Positions 37,044 to 45,487 of a stretch of 64,000 nt of DNA are shown here, in pieces. The translations under genes were made by a program, and so were the position numbers. This DNA is from Synechococcus sp. CC9311 (GTDB lineage: Bacteria; Cyanobacteriota; Cyanobacteriia; PCC-6307; Cyanobiaceae): NCBI RefSeq assembly GCF_000014585.1, contig NC_008319.1, forward strand, positions 1,550,001 to 1,614,000. The letters run 5' to 3'. The notes under the pieces were generated by a model. That model saw only the letters and a program-made list of their open reading frames with translations, was not told the DNA's origin and made no database searches. The first letter of the stretch is position 1, and each line of letters starts with the position of its first letter.

Positions 37044-37328
37044 TTAAATTCTGTTGATCTCCCGATTGATCTCCGCTTCACTAAACGAGTGACGATGCGG
37101 GTGAGTGATTTTCCAACCTTGAATCAAGAGTGCGCCCCCCCAGCCTAAGAGGGGGTAGATCGGCCAGAAAAAGCCAAATCCTGTTAAACACCACACCACA
37201 ATCAAGAGACCATTCACCCAGAGGTAATTGATCACTTGATGGCGATAAGCCCTCTTGCGGCTGAGACGGCTAATAGCCAGATGACGAGCGTCATGCTCGT
37301 CATCAAACTTATCTGAAGATCTAGTCAT
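37044..37328 (-). CDS. 2TM-domain protein
   Basis: 94 residues from the ATG at 37328 (MTRSSDKFDD). A charged helical region is followed by two membrane spans: YLWVNGLLIVVWCLTGFG and WPIYPLLGWGGALLIQGW, then a His-rich end (THPHRHSFSEAE). This matches the 2TM family (WPxxP...GWG.....W), usually attached to sensor kinases and here alone. It follows the barrel gene on the same strand. Confidence 0.75.
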   Translation of the reverse strand: MTRSSDKFDDEHDARHLAISRLSRKRAYRHQVINYLWVNGLLIVVWCLTGFGFFWPIYPLLGWGGALLIQGWKITHPHRHSFSEAEINREINRI

Positions 37329-37344
37329 CGTACGAGAATTAAAA

Positions 37345-38283
37345 TTAGAAACTAAAGCTAACACCAGTACCAATATGATGCTGCCAACCTATTCCCCATC
37401 CCCCTCCTTTGCGCTCATCGGTGCTGTAGATAGGCTCCCAATGAGCAAACAAGACGACTTGGTCATTGATCGGGTATTCAAGAGCAATTTCTCCACCCCA
37501 GTCAGTTCGTTGCGATAGACCTGAATAGTCTCCTGGGGTGTAAAAACGTGGTCCTCCCGTGAGAGTCACATTTAGCAAATCAACGTTGAAACCTAAACCA
37601 AGCCAAGTATCAGTGTAATTACCTAAATAGGTTCCGTCACTTTCCCATCCACTGCGATTTTCAGCTGAAATAAATATGCCATCTGCAATTGATTCCAGCC
37701 CATCACCAAGTGCAAAATTGAGATCACCATCTCCAAATGCATAAGCTAATTTAGCTCCAACTTCATGCTTAAGTCCCTTTGTATCTTCAGCGATACTGGA
37801 AGTTACGTAGTACGGCTTCCAATCAACTGATATAGAAAAACGATCATTGGGCTGATATCTGGCTGCTAAATAAGCCTTTGCATCAACCCTTCGAAAGGGT
37901 GCCCCTGATTCTTCTTCTTCTTCCTCTTCACCTTCTTCCTCAATCTCAACTCTGCCATAAAAGTGCTCCGCTTCACCGTAGACAGCAGCAGGACCGATCA
38001 GTGCTTCAATCGCAAACGCACCATCGTTCTCGAGCCCCCACTCAAAAACACCTCCGAACTGGAGATCAATGGCATAGTGCCTGGGTTGGCCTTCGAGATT
38101 ATCTTCTAGTCCTGCATGACCTTCTATGGTCAGGACTGGCGAAGCTTTAAATTCTCCAGCTTCTAATGATTCACCACCTGCAGCGCCATGAGCTCTTACG
38201 GCTGTAAAAGATGAGGTAGAAAGTACAAAAAAGGCCGCCGAAGCTCCAATGTGAACAAGTTGTCGAGTGAATGATGATTGCAT
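37345..38283 (-). CDS. Outer-membrane beta-barrel with Glu-rich loop, in zinc operon
   Basis: 312 residues with a signal peptide (to about residue 31). The mature part has alternating hydrophobic strands and ends in SFSF with terminal Phe, typical of outer-membrane barrels. Around residues 112-126 is a run of Glu with few other residues, a possible metal-binding loop. The mature N-terminus is AHGAAGGES. It is the last gene of the zinc-type operon, suggesting a metal-linked porin or receptor (inference). Confidence 0.65.
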   Translation of the reverse strand: MQSSFTRQLVHIGASAAFFVLSTSSFTAVRAHGAAGGESLEAGEFKASPVLTIEGHAGLEDNLEGQPRHYAIDLQFGGVFEWGLENDGAFAIEALIGPAAVYGEAEHFYGRVEIEEEGEEEEEEESGAPFRRVDAKAYLAARYQPNDRFSISVDWKPYYVTSSIAEDTKGLKHEVGAKLAYAFGDGDLNFALGDGLESIADGIFISAENRSGWESDGTYLGNYTDTWLGLGFNVDLLNVTLTGGPRFYTPGDYSGLSQRTDWGGEIALEYPINDQVVLFAHWEPIYSTDERKGGGWGIGWQHHIGTGVSFSF

Positions 38284-38320
38284 GAAATCAATACAGTAAA
38301 GAAGAAAAAGAAAACGCTAA

Positions 38321-39256
38321 TTATTTAATAGAGGCCCATTGCTTTTGCAACCTGCTAGCAGCGGCTTCATTACAACTGCCACCTTGAGCTACAACAAAAA
38401 TACAAACATTTCTCGTAGCTGTTTGCACCAAACTTTTCCCTGGAGCTTGACCATCAGCAAAAAGAGCTTGCTTTGCTATTGGAACCCCGCTGCTACGACT
38501 AATCCGTCGCATCGTTTTAGAGGGAGGAAGCGACTCAGGAAAAATGGCCTGACTTCCAGATGCTTTGATCGACTTGCTAATTGCTGACAAGCTGGAGGGA
38601 CGCAGAGTTCCACCTGTGGTGTAGTCATCCAGAACGGGAAGCTCCCGAACGCCGTAACGGTTAGCCAAGAAAGAATAAGCTCGGTGACCAGTCACAAGGA
38701 CGCGCTGCTTTTCCGGAACAGTTGCTACCTGTTCACCAATCCATCCTCCAAGAGAGACAAGAACGCGATCTGCCTTCGCACGACGCTGATCAATCTGAGC
38801 ATCACCATTGACATCAAACAGCGGTTTTAAACTCGATGCCACGGTGTTAGCCATCGCAATCACGTTGGCTGGGTCATGCCAAAGATGGGGATCTTTTACA
38901 GAGTTGTTTGGGACAGCAATATTTCCAACTTTTACAACATTGCCAGGTGTTCTGATCTTATTTAACGCCGGAGTGAGGTTGTACCCGTTCAAAAGCACAA
39001 TCTTTGCTTTCGCAAGATTTTGCCGATCAGCAGGACGCAACGCCAAGGTGTGGGGATCTGAACCTGGTTTGATCAAACAGATCACTTTTGCTTGGTCACC
39101 CACCAAGGTGTTCGTGAGATCGCAAAGGATCCCGTCCGCGGCCACGACAGTGGGAGTTGCCGTATTGGCTGCCGCCAGCAGGAGACTTGCAAACGGTAAG
39201 GACGCGAGCAAGGACACTTGAAAAACAAGGAAAAGAAGCAATGAAACGATAATCAT
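38321..39256 (-). CDS. znuA: Zinc ABC transporter substrate-binding protein
   Basis: 311 residues from the ATG at 39256 with an export signal. It belongs to the cluster A-I metal-binding proteins. Likely ligands: His in GSDPHTLAL, His in DPHLWHD, His in TGHRAYSF and Asp in LFADGQAP. The third ligand being His and not Glu is typical of zinc proteins. The His-rich loop of many ZnuA is absent. The next gene upstream is the permease, and an outer-membrane barrel follows. Confidence 0.85.
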   Translation of the reverse strand: MIIVSLLLFLVFQVSLLASLPFASLLLAAANTATPTVVAADGILCDLTNTLVGDQAKVICLIKPGSDPHTLALRPADRQNLAKAKIVLLNGYNLTPALNKIRTPGNVVKVGNIAVPNNSVKDPHLWHDPANVIAMANTVASSLKPLFDVNGDAQIDQRRAKADRVLVSLGGWIGEQVATVPEKQRVLVTGHRAYSFLANRYGVRELPVLDDYTTGGTLRPSSLSAISKSIKASGSQAIFPESLPPSKTMRRISRSSGVPIAKQALFADGQAPGKSLVQTATRNVCIFVVAQGGSCNEAAASRLQKQWASIK

Positions 39257-39260
39257 TCTC
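39248..39260 (-). promoter_or_regulatory. Zur/Fur-box-like palindrome over the znuA start
   Basis: On the minus strand GAGAAT-G-ATTATC, six-base arms with one mismatch, close to the GATAAT-N-ATTATC core of Zur and Fur sites. It covers the znuA ATG. If real it would repress an internal promoter for znuA; otherwise it is coincidence within coding sequence. Confidence 0.3.
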
Positions 39261-39270
39261 AAACAATTGT

Positions 39271-40053
39271 CTAGGTATTTCTCCACGCCAATGGGCAAAG
39301 CAACACAACGCAAGCCACGCCGATCAACGGTCCTGGTGGGAGATTAAGAGGCAAAGCCAAAAGAAAACCTCCGCCACTGAGAGCCAAACCCACAAAAGCT
39401 GACTGCACCATTGCCGCACGAAGACTTCTCACACGACGAAGCCCCGGAAGAACAGGAGCACACAGCAAACCAATGACCAAAATCACTCCCACTGCTGCCA
39501 TAGCGCTGACAATCACCGCAGCAGTTACCGCAGATAGGGCAAGCCGTAGTCCGCGCACCGGCAGTCCAGTCGCCGCAGCACCCTCTGGATCAACCCCCAA
39601 ATAAACAAGCTGCTTGTAGCGAGTGCCAAGAAGCAAAGCCACAGCCAAGCAAGCAAACAAGACCCGACCCACATCGAGCCAACCCACCGTGAGCAAATCA
39701 CCAAACAACAAGGCCTCAAGGTCCAGCCGCAAACTCAGCAAAGGGATCAGCAAGACTCCGAGCCCAAGAAAACCAGCGAGCACGGTATTGATGACAGCTT
39801 CCTCATTCAGCTTTGAGCTGCGCTGCAATCGTTCCGCCAACAATGAACCAAGAATGCCGCTGATGACTCCCCCCACTGCTGGGTCAAAACCAAAGGCCAC
39901 CGATAATGCCAATCCTGGAAGCACGGCATGGGAAATGAGGTTGGCTTGAAGAACCCGGCGTTGAGTGACTAAGAGAGTCCCAGTGACAGGACATAAAATC
40001 CCCACCAAAAGTGCCATCAACAGAGGCAACAACCAAAAAACGATCTCATCCAC
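39271..40053 (-). CDS. znuB: Zinc ABC transporter permease
   Basis: 260 residues, about eight membrane spans, of the ABC-3 family. Conserved regions: GTLLVTQRRVLQANLISHAVLPGLAL near the start, GVDPEGAAATGLPV and AAVGVILVIGLLCAPVL. It overlaps the ATPase gene by eight bases and is followed by znuA. Specificity follows the binding protein. Confidence 0.9.
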   Translation of the reverse strand: MDEIVFWLLPLLMALLVGILCPVTGTLLVTQRRVLQANLISHAVLPGLALSVAFGFDPAVGGVISGILGSLLAERLQRSSKLNEEAVINTVLAGFLGLGVLLIPLLSLRLDLEALLFGDLLTVGWLDVGRVLFACLAVALLLGTRYKQLVYLGVDPEGAAATGLPVRGLRLALSAVTAAVIVSAMAAVGVILVIGLLCAPVLPGLRRVRSLRAAMVQSAFVGLALSGGGFLLALPLNLPPGPLIGVACVVLLCPLAWRNT

Positions 40054-40798
40054 AGAGATGATTTCCCGGATTAACCAAACCTTTGAGAGCGCGTCTCACC
40101 TCAGCAGGAGGTCCATCAGCAAGAACACACCGATCAACCACAATGACGCGGTCGAAGGAATCCAGCGACTCACCCCAGTCATGACTGCTCACCAGCAAGG
40201 TATGACCCGCATCAGCCAACTGACGCATCAGAAGCAACAACTGATCCCGGGAGGGCGGATCGATCGCGGCACAAGGTTCATCGAGAAGAAGCATCCGAGA
40301 GGGTTGAACAAGGCAACGAGCAAGCAAAGCTCGTTGCTGCTGTCCACCTGAAAGTGCATCAAGGCGTCTATTTGCAAGTTCTGCCAGACCAACGCGTTGG
40401 ATTGCAGCCTCCCGATCGCAACACCCGAAGGATTGACCATTCATCGATCCAAGATCAACGAGATCACGCACGCTGATTGGGAACGACCAATCAATCCGAC
40501 TGCGCTGAGGCATCAATACCACTCTTTCACGACAAGTTTCGATCGGATCCCCATGGCAAAAAATCGTTCCACCACTAGGACGCAATTGCCCTTGAAGCAC
40601 ATGCAGCAGAGTGGATTTACCGGCGCCATTGGCACCAACTAGAGCTGTCAATGTGCCCGATTGCAGCGACAACGAAACGTTTTCCAGAACAACGTTATCG
40701 CCATATTGAACATTCACATCTCTTGCTCTGAGAACTGGCTCTTCCAAAATCGAACCGTCAAGTTGGCCCAACCTATCGACGGACCCGATGAAATTCAT
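40046..40798 (-). CDS. znuC: Zinc ABC transporter ATP-binding protein
   Basis: 250 residues from the ATG at 40798. Walker A is GANGAGKST, signature LSGGQQQR, Walker B LLLDEP and the switch His in VSSHDW. The first residues overlap the end of the preceding gene by 26 bases. It energises the ZnuB channel. Confidence 0.9.
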   Translation of the reverse strand: MNFIGSVDRLGQLDGSILEEPVLRARDVNVQYGDNVVLENVSLSLQSGTLTALVGANGAGKSTLLHVLQGQLRPSGGTIFCHGDPIETCRERVVLMPQRSRIDWSFPISVRDLVDLGSMNGQSFGCCDREAAIQRVGLAELANRRLDALSGGQQQRALLARCLVQPSRMLLLDEPCAAIDPPSRDQLLLLMRQLADAGHTLLVSSHDWGESLDSFDRVIVVDRCVLADGPPAEVRRALKGLVNPGNHLCG

Positions 40799-42161
40799 CC
40801 AAGTCACCACCGGCAGGTAACCACCGTGCCAAGACAACTTGAGGCTTAAGAAGCTCAAACTCCAAACTTTTTCCATCAATTAGGGCAGCTCGGCGTTTCG
40901 CACCATCCCCATTTGTCATCACTGTGAGAAGACGATTCGTAGCGGGGTCCACATCAAGTACCGCTCCTGAAGCCAAGTACCATCCAGGAAAATACCTTCG
41001 CTTGAGCACTGATCCAGAGCTATTCAGAAGCAGTAATTCATCGCGAAGAATGGGCGATGCATCACGAAGAACAATCCAAATGTTTTCTCCCCGGTTATCG
41101 CAAGCCGTTGCCATGACCCCCTCCTCCCCTAACCAAACCTGGCGTGGAGGCTTTCCGGGAATAACGAGCTCAATCGAGCGTCGATAATCAGGCCAATTCC
41201 TTAACAACACCGCGCGACCGGAGCCAGAACAAAACGACTTAAGTTCTCGGCTTCCAGGCAGGCTTTGTGCAGTATTCCCCGTTTTATCAGGGTTCATTGG
41301 CAGAAGGTCAAGACCGTCGTAGGAAGGAACAACCAATCCACTGCCATCAGGAAGAAGACGGATCGCACCTGCAACCTCCAGGTCGAGGTCACGACGCTTG
41401 GCATTAGCAGAACGAATCCAGGTTCGGTCACTACCAGCTTCGATACCTCCAACTTGTACGAGTAACTCCCCGCGCCGATTACTACTTAAGTGGGCAAATA
41501 AAAGGGATCCAGTCGCTAATGATTGGATGGCACCTGGAAGGGGATCTGCCAATCCTTGAACTCGATCGCTCATCGCCCGTGGAGTGAGCTGGCGAAGCAA
41601 CACCTCCAGCTTGGATGGATCTTTATCGGTTACGAAAGCAACGCCCTCACCATTACCAAGTGGCTCGATCTGAAGAATGCGCTGCTCGATAGACGACAAC
41701 GGCAACCAACTGCCATCCTCACGAAGCAATTTCAACTGTTCTCCCTCCTCCTCGACCATCACGGCCACGAGATAAGAACGAGGGTCCCACCAAATTGAAC
41801 GGTTCGGCAGTGCAAGCCCCCGTTGATCACGACCGGCAAGAACAAGCTTCTGGGGCGAACGAATCAGGGCACCTGGATCAAGAAGCAAGCGGAACTGGTC
41901 CTGTTGACCAAACCATTGATGGGGCTGATGAGGCACAAGACGACTGTTCTCAGCCACCGACTTGCGGTCCATCGTCCGACTGAAGCGCACGTCAAGTGCT
42001 GCAGCGCCAGAACGGATGGATTGAATCGCGACGGATTGCAAACGCGGCGGACGACGCAACAAAATCTGCTGCTGGACCAAAGCGACAAGGCCCAGGCCCA
42101 TCAAAGCAACGCTGAGGAGTCGAACCTTGCCAGTCGATGAGCCAAACCCCTTTGAGCTCAT
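40773..42161 (-). CDS. Membrane-anchored Ig-like/propeller-like protein in zinc operon
   Basis: 462 residues. One N-terminal membrane helix (residues 13-30) leads to a short Ig-like domain (AALDVRFSRTMDRKSV, then KLVLAGRDQRGLALP, the Big_5 pattern). A long beta-rich part of repeating blades follows (for example LLPDGSGLVVPSYDG, AGAIRLLPDG, WIVLRDASP). It probably acts in the periplasm. Overlaps with TIGR03943 (four bases) and znuC (26 bases) tie it to metal handling. No known function. Confidence 0.6.
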   Translation of the reverse strand: MSSKGFGSSTGKVRLLSVALMGLGLVALVQQQILLRRPPRLQSVAIQSIRSGAAALDVRFSRTMDRKSVAENSRLVPHQPHQWFGQQDQFRLLLDPGALIRSPQKLVLAGRDQRGLALPNRSIWWDPRSYLVAVMVEEEGEQLKLLREDGSWLPLSSIEQRILQIEPLGNGEGVAFVTDKDPSKLEVLLRQLTPRAMSDRVQGLADPLPGAIQSLATGSLLFAHLSSNRRGELLVQVGGIEAGSDRTWIRSANAKRRDLDLEVAGAIRLLPDGSGLVVPSYDGLDLLPMNPDKTGNTAQSLPGSRELKSFCSGSGRAVLLRNWPDYRRSIELVIPGKPPRQVWLGEEGVMATACDNRGENIWIVLRDASPILRDELLLLNSSGSVLKRRYFPGWYLASGAVLDVDPATNRLLTVMTNGDGAKRRAALIDGKSLEFELLKPQVVLARWLPAGGDLDEFHRVRR

Positions 42162-42847
42162 GGTTCCAGAGGCCTCTCAGGTCGCGGGATGACTGTGATT
42201 GTGCTGGGCTTCACCACATTGGTGAGCAATCCATCCCTGATCTGCGTTGTCATCGTCCCCTCGATAGCCAGCCATTCATCCGGCTGAGGGTCCGCAGTCG
42301 CAGGCCATTCAATCGGAAGACCAGCAGGAGTGGCATCAGCCAGGCAGCAACGGACCGTGAGACGGGCGAGCTGTGGTTCCATCCCTGGACGTTGAAGCAC
42401 AAAGCCACTAATCCGCACGGGATCTCCTGCATGCAAATTGGGATCCGGTTGACTGCGCAACAACCGCACCCATTCCGTCAACGTGCGTTGTTCTGGCGGA
42501 AGGAAAAAACTCAATCGCGGCGCCTCAGGCAAATTTTCGCTGCGGTTCGCAGCCAAATCACTGAAGGAAGGTGATGGGGGAAACAACAAAACCAAACAGG
42601 CCACCGCAATCGCAACCAACCAACTCAGAGGTGCCGGCGATGTTTTCAAGCGTGGAGCAGAGCGCAGCTGAACAGCACCGAGCACCATCAGAACAACTCC
42701 AGCAATCGCAACCACCGGATGGAACACCGCATTGAGAAGCAGATCCAAGCGAGCGGACACACTGCTCCAGACCAACACCCATCCCCAAAGCAACAAAACA
42801 AGGGGGGGAAGATATCGCGTTTGCCGAATCCAGTTCAGACGTGCCAT
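42158..42847 (-). CDS. TIGR03943-family membrane protein (YcgQ-like)
   Basis: About 229 residues. Two or three N-terminal membrane spans are followed by a soluble domain with DPVRISGFVLQR and LTVRCCLADATPAGLPIEW. The CC and the G-x-P-x-E-W pattern identify the family. Its members pair with YcgR-type permeases, often under Zur control. The start at 42847 is six codons inside the longest frame. Confidence 0.8.
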   Translation of the reverse strand: MARLNWIRQTRYLPPLVLLLWGWVLVWSSVSARLDLLLNAVFHPVVAIAGVVLMVLGAVQLRSAPRLKTSPAPLSWLVAIAVACLVLLFPPSPSFSDLAANRSENLPEAPRLSFFLPPEQRTLTEWVRLLRSQPDPNLHAGDPVRISGFVLQRPGMEPQLARLTVRCCLADATPAGLPIEWPATADPQPDEWLAIEGTMTTQIRDGLLTNVVKPSTITVIPRPERPLEP

Positions 42848-42851
42848 CGCG

Positions 42852-43811
42852 TTACAGCAGCACAAGATTGACCCACTGCCCGATCAATAGAACGAGCAAC
42901 GATGCTGCGACTGCTGTGATTGCAATGGCTCGCGTTGAAAGAAGCACAGTGAACAAGCCAGCAAGCTTGAGATCGACCACTGGACCGAGAAGGAGAAAGG
43001 CCAACAAGGCTCCAGGCGTGACCTGGGCGGCAAAGCCAAGGGCAAGAAACGCATCAACGCTGGAACAGACCGAAACCACCAGTGCCAGAAGCATCAGAGC
43101 AAGCACCGACACGGTGGGGCCTGACCCCAAAGCCAGCAACCAACTGCGCGGCAACCAGATTTGAACCGCTGCTGCGAGAGCACAGCCCAACACCAACAAG
43201 GTGAGCAGGCTCAAAAATTCACGCGTGCTGTGTTGCAGCAGATCCGCAGGCCGAAGCGGCACCTCCTCTAGCCGACGTTCAGACGTATTGAGGCTCACTC
43301 CAACCAGCCCACTGCGACGTTCAAGCAGTCCCACACGTGAGAGGGGTTGACTCAGTCTTCGCTCTTCGAGCAAGGCAGACGCCAACAAACTGGATTCAGG
43401 CAGCAACCCCAGAAGAGCACTGAGCCCTATGGCAATTAGAAACGCACCAATGGGTCTCCCCCAGAGCAACCAGGTCTGGTCAGGGAAAGCGGCCCAAGTA
43501 CTGGCCAAGACAATCGGATTGAGAACCGGTGCTGCGAACAAAAAACCAAAGCCGGTGCCCAACGGCGCTCCGCTTGCAATCAGACGTCTGGCAACTGGAA
43601 CATTCCCACATTCACAGGCGGGCAACGCGAAGCCCAGCAAGGCTCCCACAACTGGAGCAAGCAGTGGATGGCGTGGCAAACGCTTGATCCATGTTGACTG
43701 GGGGACAAGCCATCTCGCCAAACCAGCAATCGAAACGCCCAGAAGCAAAAAAGGAAGCGCTTCGATTAACAGACCTTGAAAAATGGCCCAGCCAGTGGCG
43801 AAGCGTGTCAT
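42852..43811 (-). CDS. YcgR-type permease (UPF0718/DUF318)
   Basis: About 319 residues, eight or more membrane spans. The family motif PACECGNVPVARRL with a Cys pair near residue 66 and the second half SSVDAFLALGF are clear. Related proteins include ArsP and the YcgR partner of TIGR03943. Zinc or another metal transport across the inner membrane is likely, though not shown by the sequence. It lies 15 bases after the cytochrome c6 gene. Confidence 0.85.
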   Translation of the reverse strand: MTRFATGWAIFQGLLIEALPFLLLGVSIAGLARWLVPQSTWIKRLPRHPLLAPVVGALLGFALPACECGNVPVARRLIASGAPLGTGFGFLFAAPVLNPIVLASTWAAFPDQTWLLWGRPIGAFLIAIGLSALLGLLPESSLLASALLEERRLSQPLSRVGLLERRSGLVGVSLNTSERRLEEVPLRPADLLQHSTREFLSLLTLLVLGCALAAAVQIWLPRSWLLALGSGPTVSVLALMLLALVVSVCSSVDAFLALGFAAQVTPGALLAFLLLGPVVDLKLAGLFTVLLSTRAIAITAVAASLLVLLIGQWVNLVLL

Positions 43812-43826
43812 CAACCCTGGAAGCAG

Positions 43827-44168
43827 CTAACTCCAGCCATGGCTGGCTTGATCTTCCACGTAGGCCGCAACATCAGCAATTTCATTTTCACTCAGCACAT
43901 CCAAGAATGCAGGCATTGCATTACGCCCGTAGGTCACTTGAGCCACGATTCCAGTCTCATGACCGGTCAAGTAGTTAGGGAGAAAAGCCTCAAGGTCGTC
44001 CTGGCGCAAGGTCCGCTCACTCTTCACAATATTTCCACCGCCGGCATGGCAGGCGGCGCAATTGGTATTGAAAATCTGACCACCCCTCACCGTGTCAGAG
44101 GCCATCGCACGAAGAGGCATGCTCAAGACCAGGACCAAAGCAAAAACAACGGAGAGTAAAAAACGCAT
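43827..44168 (-). CDS. petJ: Cytochrome c6 (second copy), at head of zinc operon
   Basis: 113 residues with signal peptide (to AMAS), haem site TNCAACH and axial Met in AMPAFL, ending DVAAYVEDQAS. It shares roughly half its residues with the first copy, including GGGN.V...RTL.QDDL. The ligand-neighbour residues differ (GMPAFG in the first copy). It is just upstream of the metal permeases in the same direction, so it may be co-expressed with them. Confidence 0.9.
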   Translation of the reverse strand: MRFLLSVVFALVLVLSMPLRAMASDTVRGGQIFNTNCAACHAGGGNIVKSERTLRQDDLEAFLPNYLTGHETGIVAQVTYGRNAMPAFLDVLSENEIADVAAYVEDQASHGWS

Positions 44169-44260
44169 GGCGCACCATTATCAATTGTCACCATTCTCAG
44201 GAGATCTGAAGCAGCGGTGGTGCCGTTGCTGCAGATCGTTATGGAATGAATCTGACAGTG

Positions 44261-44893
44261 TTAAGCCACCAGTGCAGCCCAAGCGAAAGCTCCGCCAATA
44301 CCAATCCAAATCCCAGCAGCAACACGCTTGCCCTGATCGCCAAGAGCATTCAGCAATCGCTTCGAGCCCAGGCTGACAGCAAGAAGCAAGGCACCTTGGG
44401 CAATCAACAGACCCAAGAAATAAGTGATGAGTGGCGTGGATTCAGCGCCAACAATCGCCCCACCTAGCAAATACCCATGCAATCCAATGACCGGAAGCAA
44501 CAGTCCTGCAGGAATGATATTGAGAGCGATCAAACCCTCAACCACCAAACTCAATGAGACGAGCGCCTCAGCAGCGGGCTCGAGACTGGAGGGGAGGGGA
44601 ATGAATTGCGTTAAAAGCGCACCTCCAAGGGCGAACGCCAAAAGGGGAATCACCCAAGCGACTGGGCGCTTAAGTCCGATCCATCCAATTGCCAGCAGAA
44701 AGAAGAGATGGTCAGGGCCCAGCAGAGGGTGGCCAATGCCACTGAGCAATCCCTGCACCGCATTCATTTCACCCCCTTCAGGCATCGCGAAGGGATGGTG
44801 GGCAACCGCGGGCCCAGCAGTCATGAGTAACAACGCAGCTACAGCAAAAACTCCGAGACCGCGAAAGACTCTGGTGATTCGTTTGGACGTCAA
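44261..44893 (-). CDS. hupE: HupE/UreJ-type cobalt (or nickel) transporter
   Basis: 210 residues, TTG start with GAGGA upstream. Signal-like first span then about six more, with the family motif HPLLGPDHLFFLLAIGW and AHHPFAMPEGG. HupE proteins import Ni or Co. A cobalamin riboswitch directly upstream points to cobalt for B12 synthesis. The gene stands between DUF3721 and cytochrome c6. Confidence 0.88.
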   Translation of the reverse strand: MTSKRITRVFRGLGVFAVAALLLMTAGPAVAHHPFAMPEGGEMNAVQGLLSGIGHPLLGPDHLFFLLAIGWIGLKRPVAWVIPLLAFALGGALLTQFIPLPSSLEPAAEALVSLSLVVEGLIALNIIPAGLLLPVIGLHGYLLGGAIVGAESTPLITYFLGLLIAQGALLLAVSLGSKRLLNALGDQGKRVAAGIWIGIGGAFAWAALVA

Positions 44894-44920
44894 TGGTCGA
44901 TCCTCGTCGATTGAAAAAAA

Positions 44921-45050
44921 TCGGCGGGCGTTCTGACTTCTGCTGACGAATTTTTCAGCAGTTCACAGCTGCGGGACAGCGACGGAATTTCACCGTTCTT
45001 TCCCCGTTACCTCTAGTGACTGAATCCCACTAGAACCGATTAACCGTTCT
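44921..45050 (-). promoter_or_regulatory. Cobalamin (B12) riboswitch
   Basis: On the minus strand the conserved pieces appear in order: GGTTC with a CTAGTG/CACTAG stem, GGTAACGGGGAA, GGTGAAATTCC, GTCCCGCAGCTGTGA, a CTGCTGA/TCAGCAG stem and a closing AGTCAGAACGCCCGCC (B12 box). This is the core of the B12 riboswitch. T-rich sequence follows just before the hupE ribosome site. Binding of adenosylcobalamin should reduce hupE expression. Confidence 0.88.
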
Positions 45051-45064
45051 ACTTCAGTTCCAAT

Positions 45065-45349
45065 TCAGTGTCCTGCACTGGAGCCATGGTTATGAGCGTT
45101 GCAAGGCATCCATTTTGCCCCCATCTGATGGGCTCCCTTGCAGTTGAACAAAGCTGCGGCCTCCTCGGCTTCTGCCTTCGTGTCATACATCGCTTTGATG
45201 GGCTCTGTACCAGGTTTCGATGGGGAAGGATCTTTCCCCATCGAAAGCAACGTTCTGCTGTGGTCAGAACCAATCTCGTGATGAGCAATTGCCGGAGTCG
45301 TCAAAGCCAGCAAGCTCAAAAGCAATCCAGCGGATGTGGTGAGACGCAT
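45065..45349 (-). CDS. DUF3721 His-rich exported protein
   Basis: 94 residues from the ATG at 45349. Signal peptide ends near AIAHH. The DUF3721 region is MYDTKAEAEEAAALFNC, followed by GAHQMGAKWMPC; the C-terminus is NAHNHGSSAGH. The two Cys and clustered His suggest metal binding in the periplasm. It sits between mntB and the B12 riboswitch. Confidence 0.75.
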   Translation of the reverse strand: MRLTTSAGLLLSLLALTTPAIAHHEIGSDHSRTLLSMGKDPSPSKPGTEPIKAMYDTKAEAEEAAALFNCKGAHQMGAKWMPCNAHNHGSSAGH

Positions 45350-45487
45350 CTCAGGTTTACTGCAACTCTCTGATTTTGATGCATCAGGCGCCCCTGGACA
45401 GGTTCCCCTACAAGATGAGCTGCGGATGGTGCTGAATGTGATGGTGAATGATCTAAACGCTTCCATCCCACACCTCAAAAGTGGATC

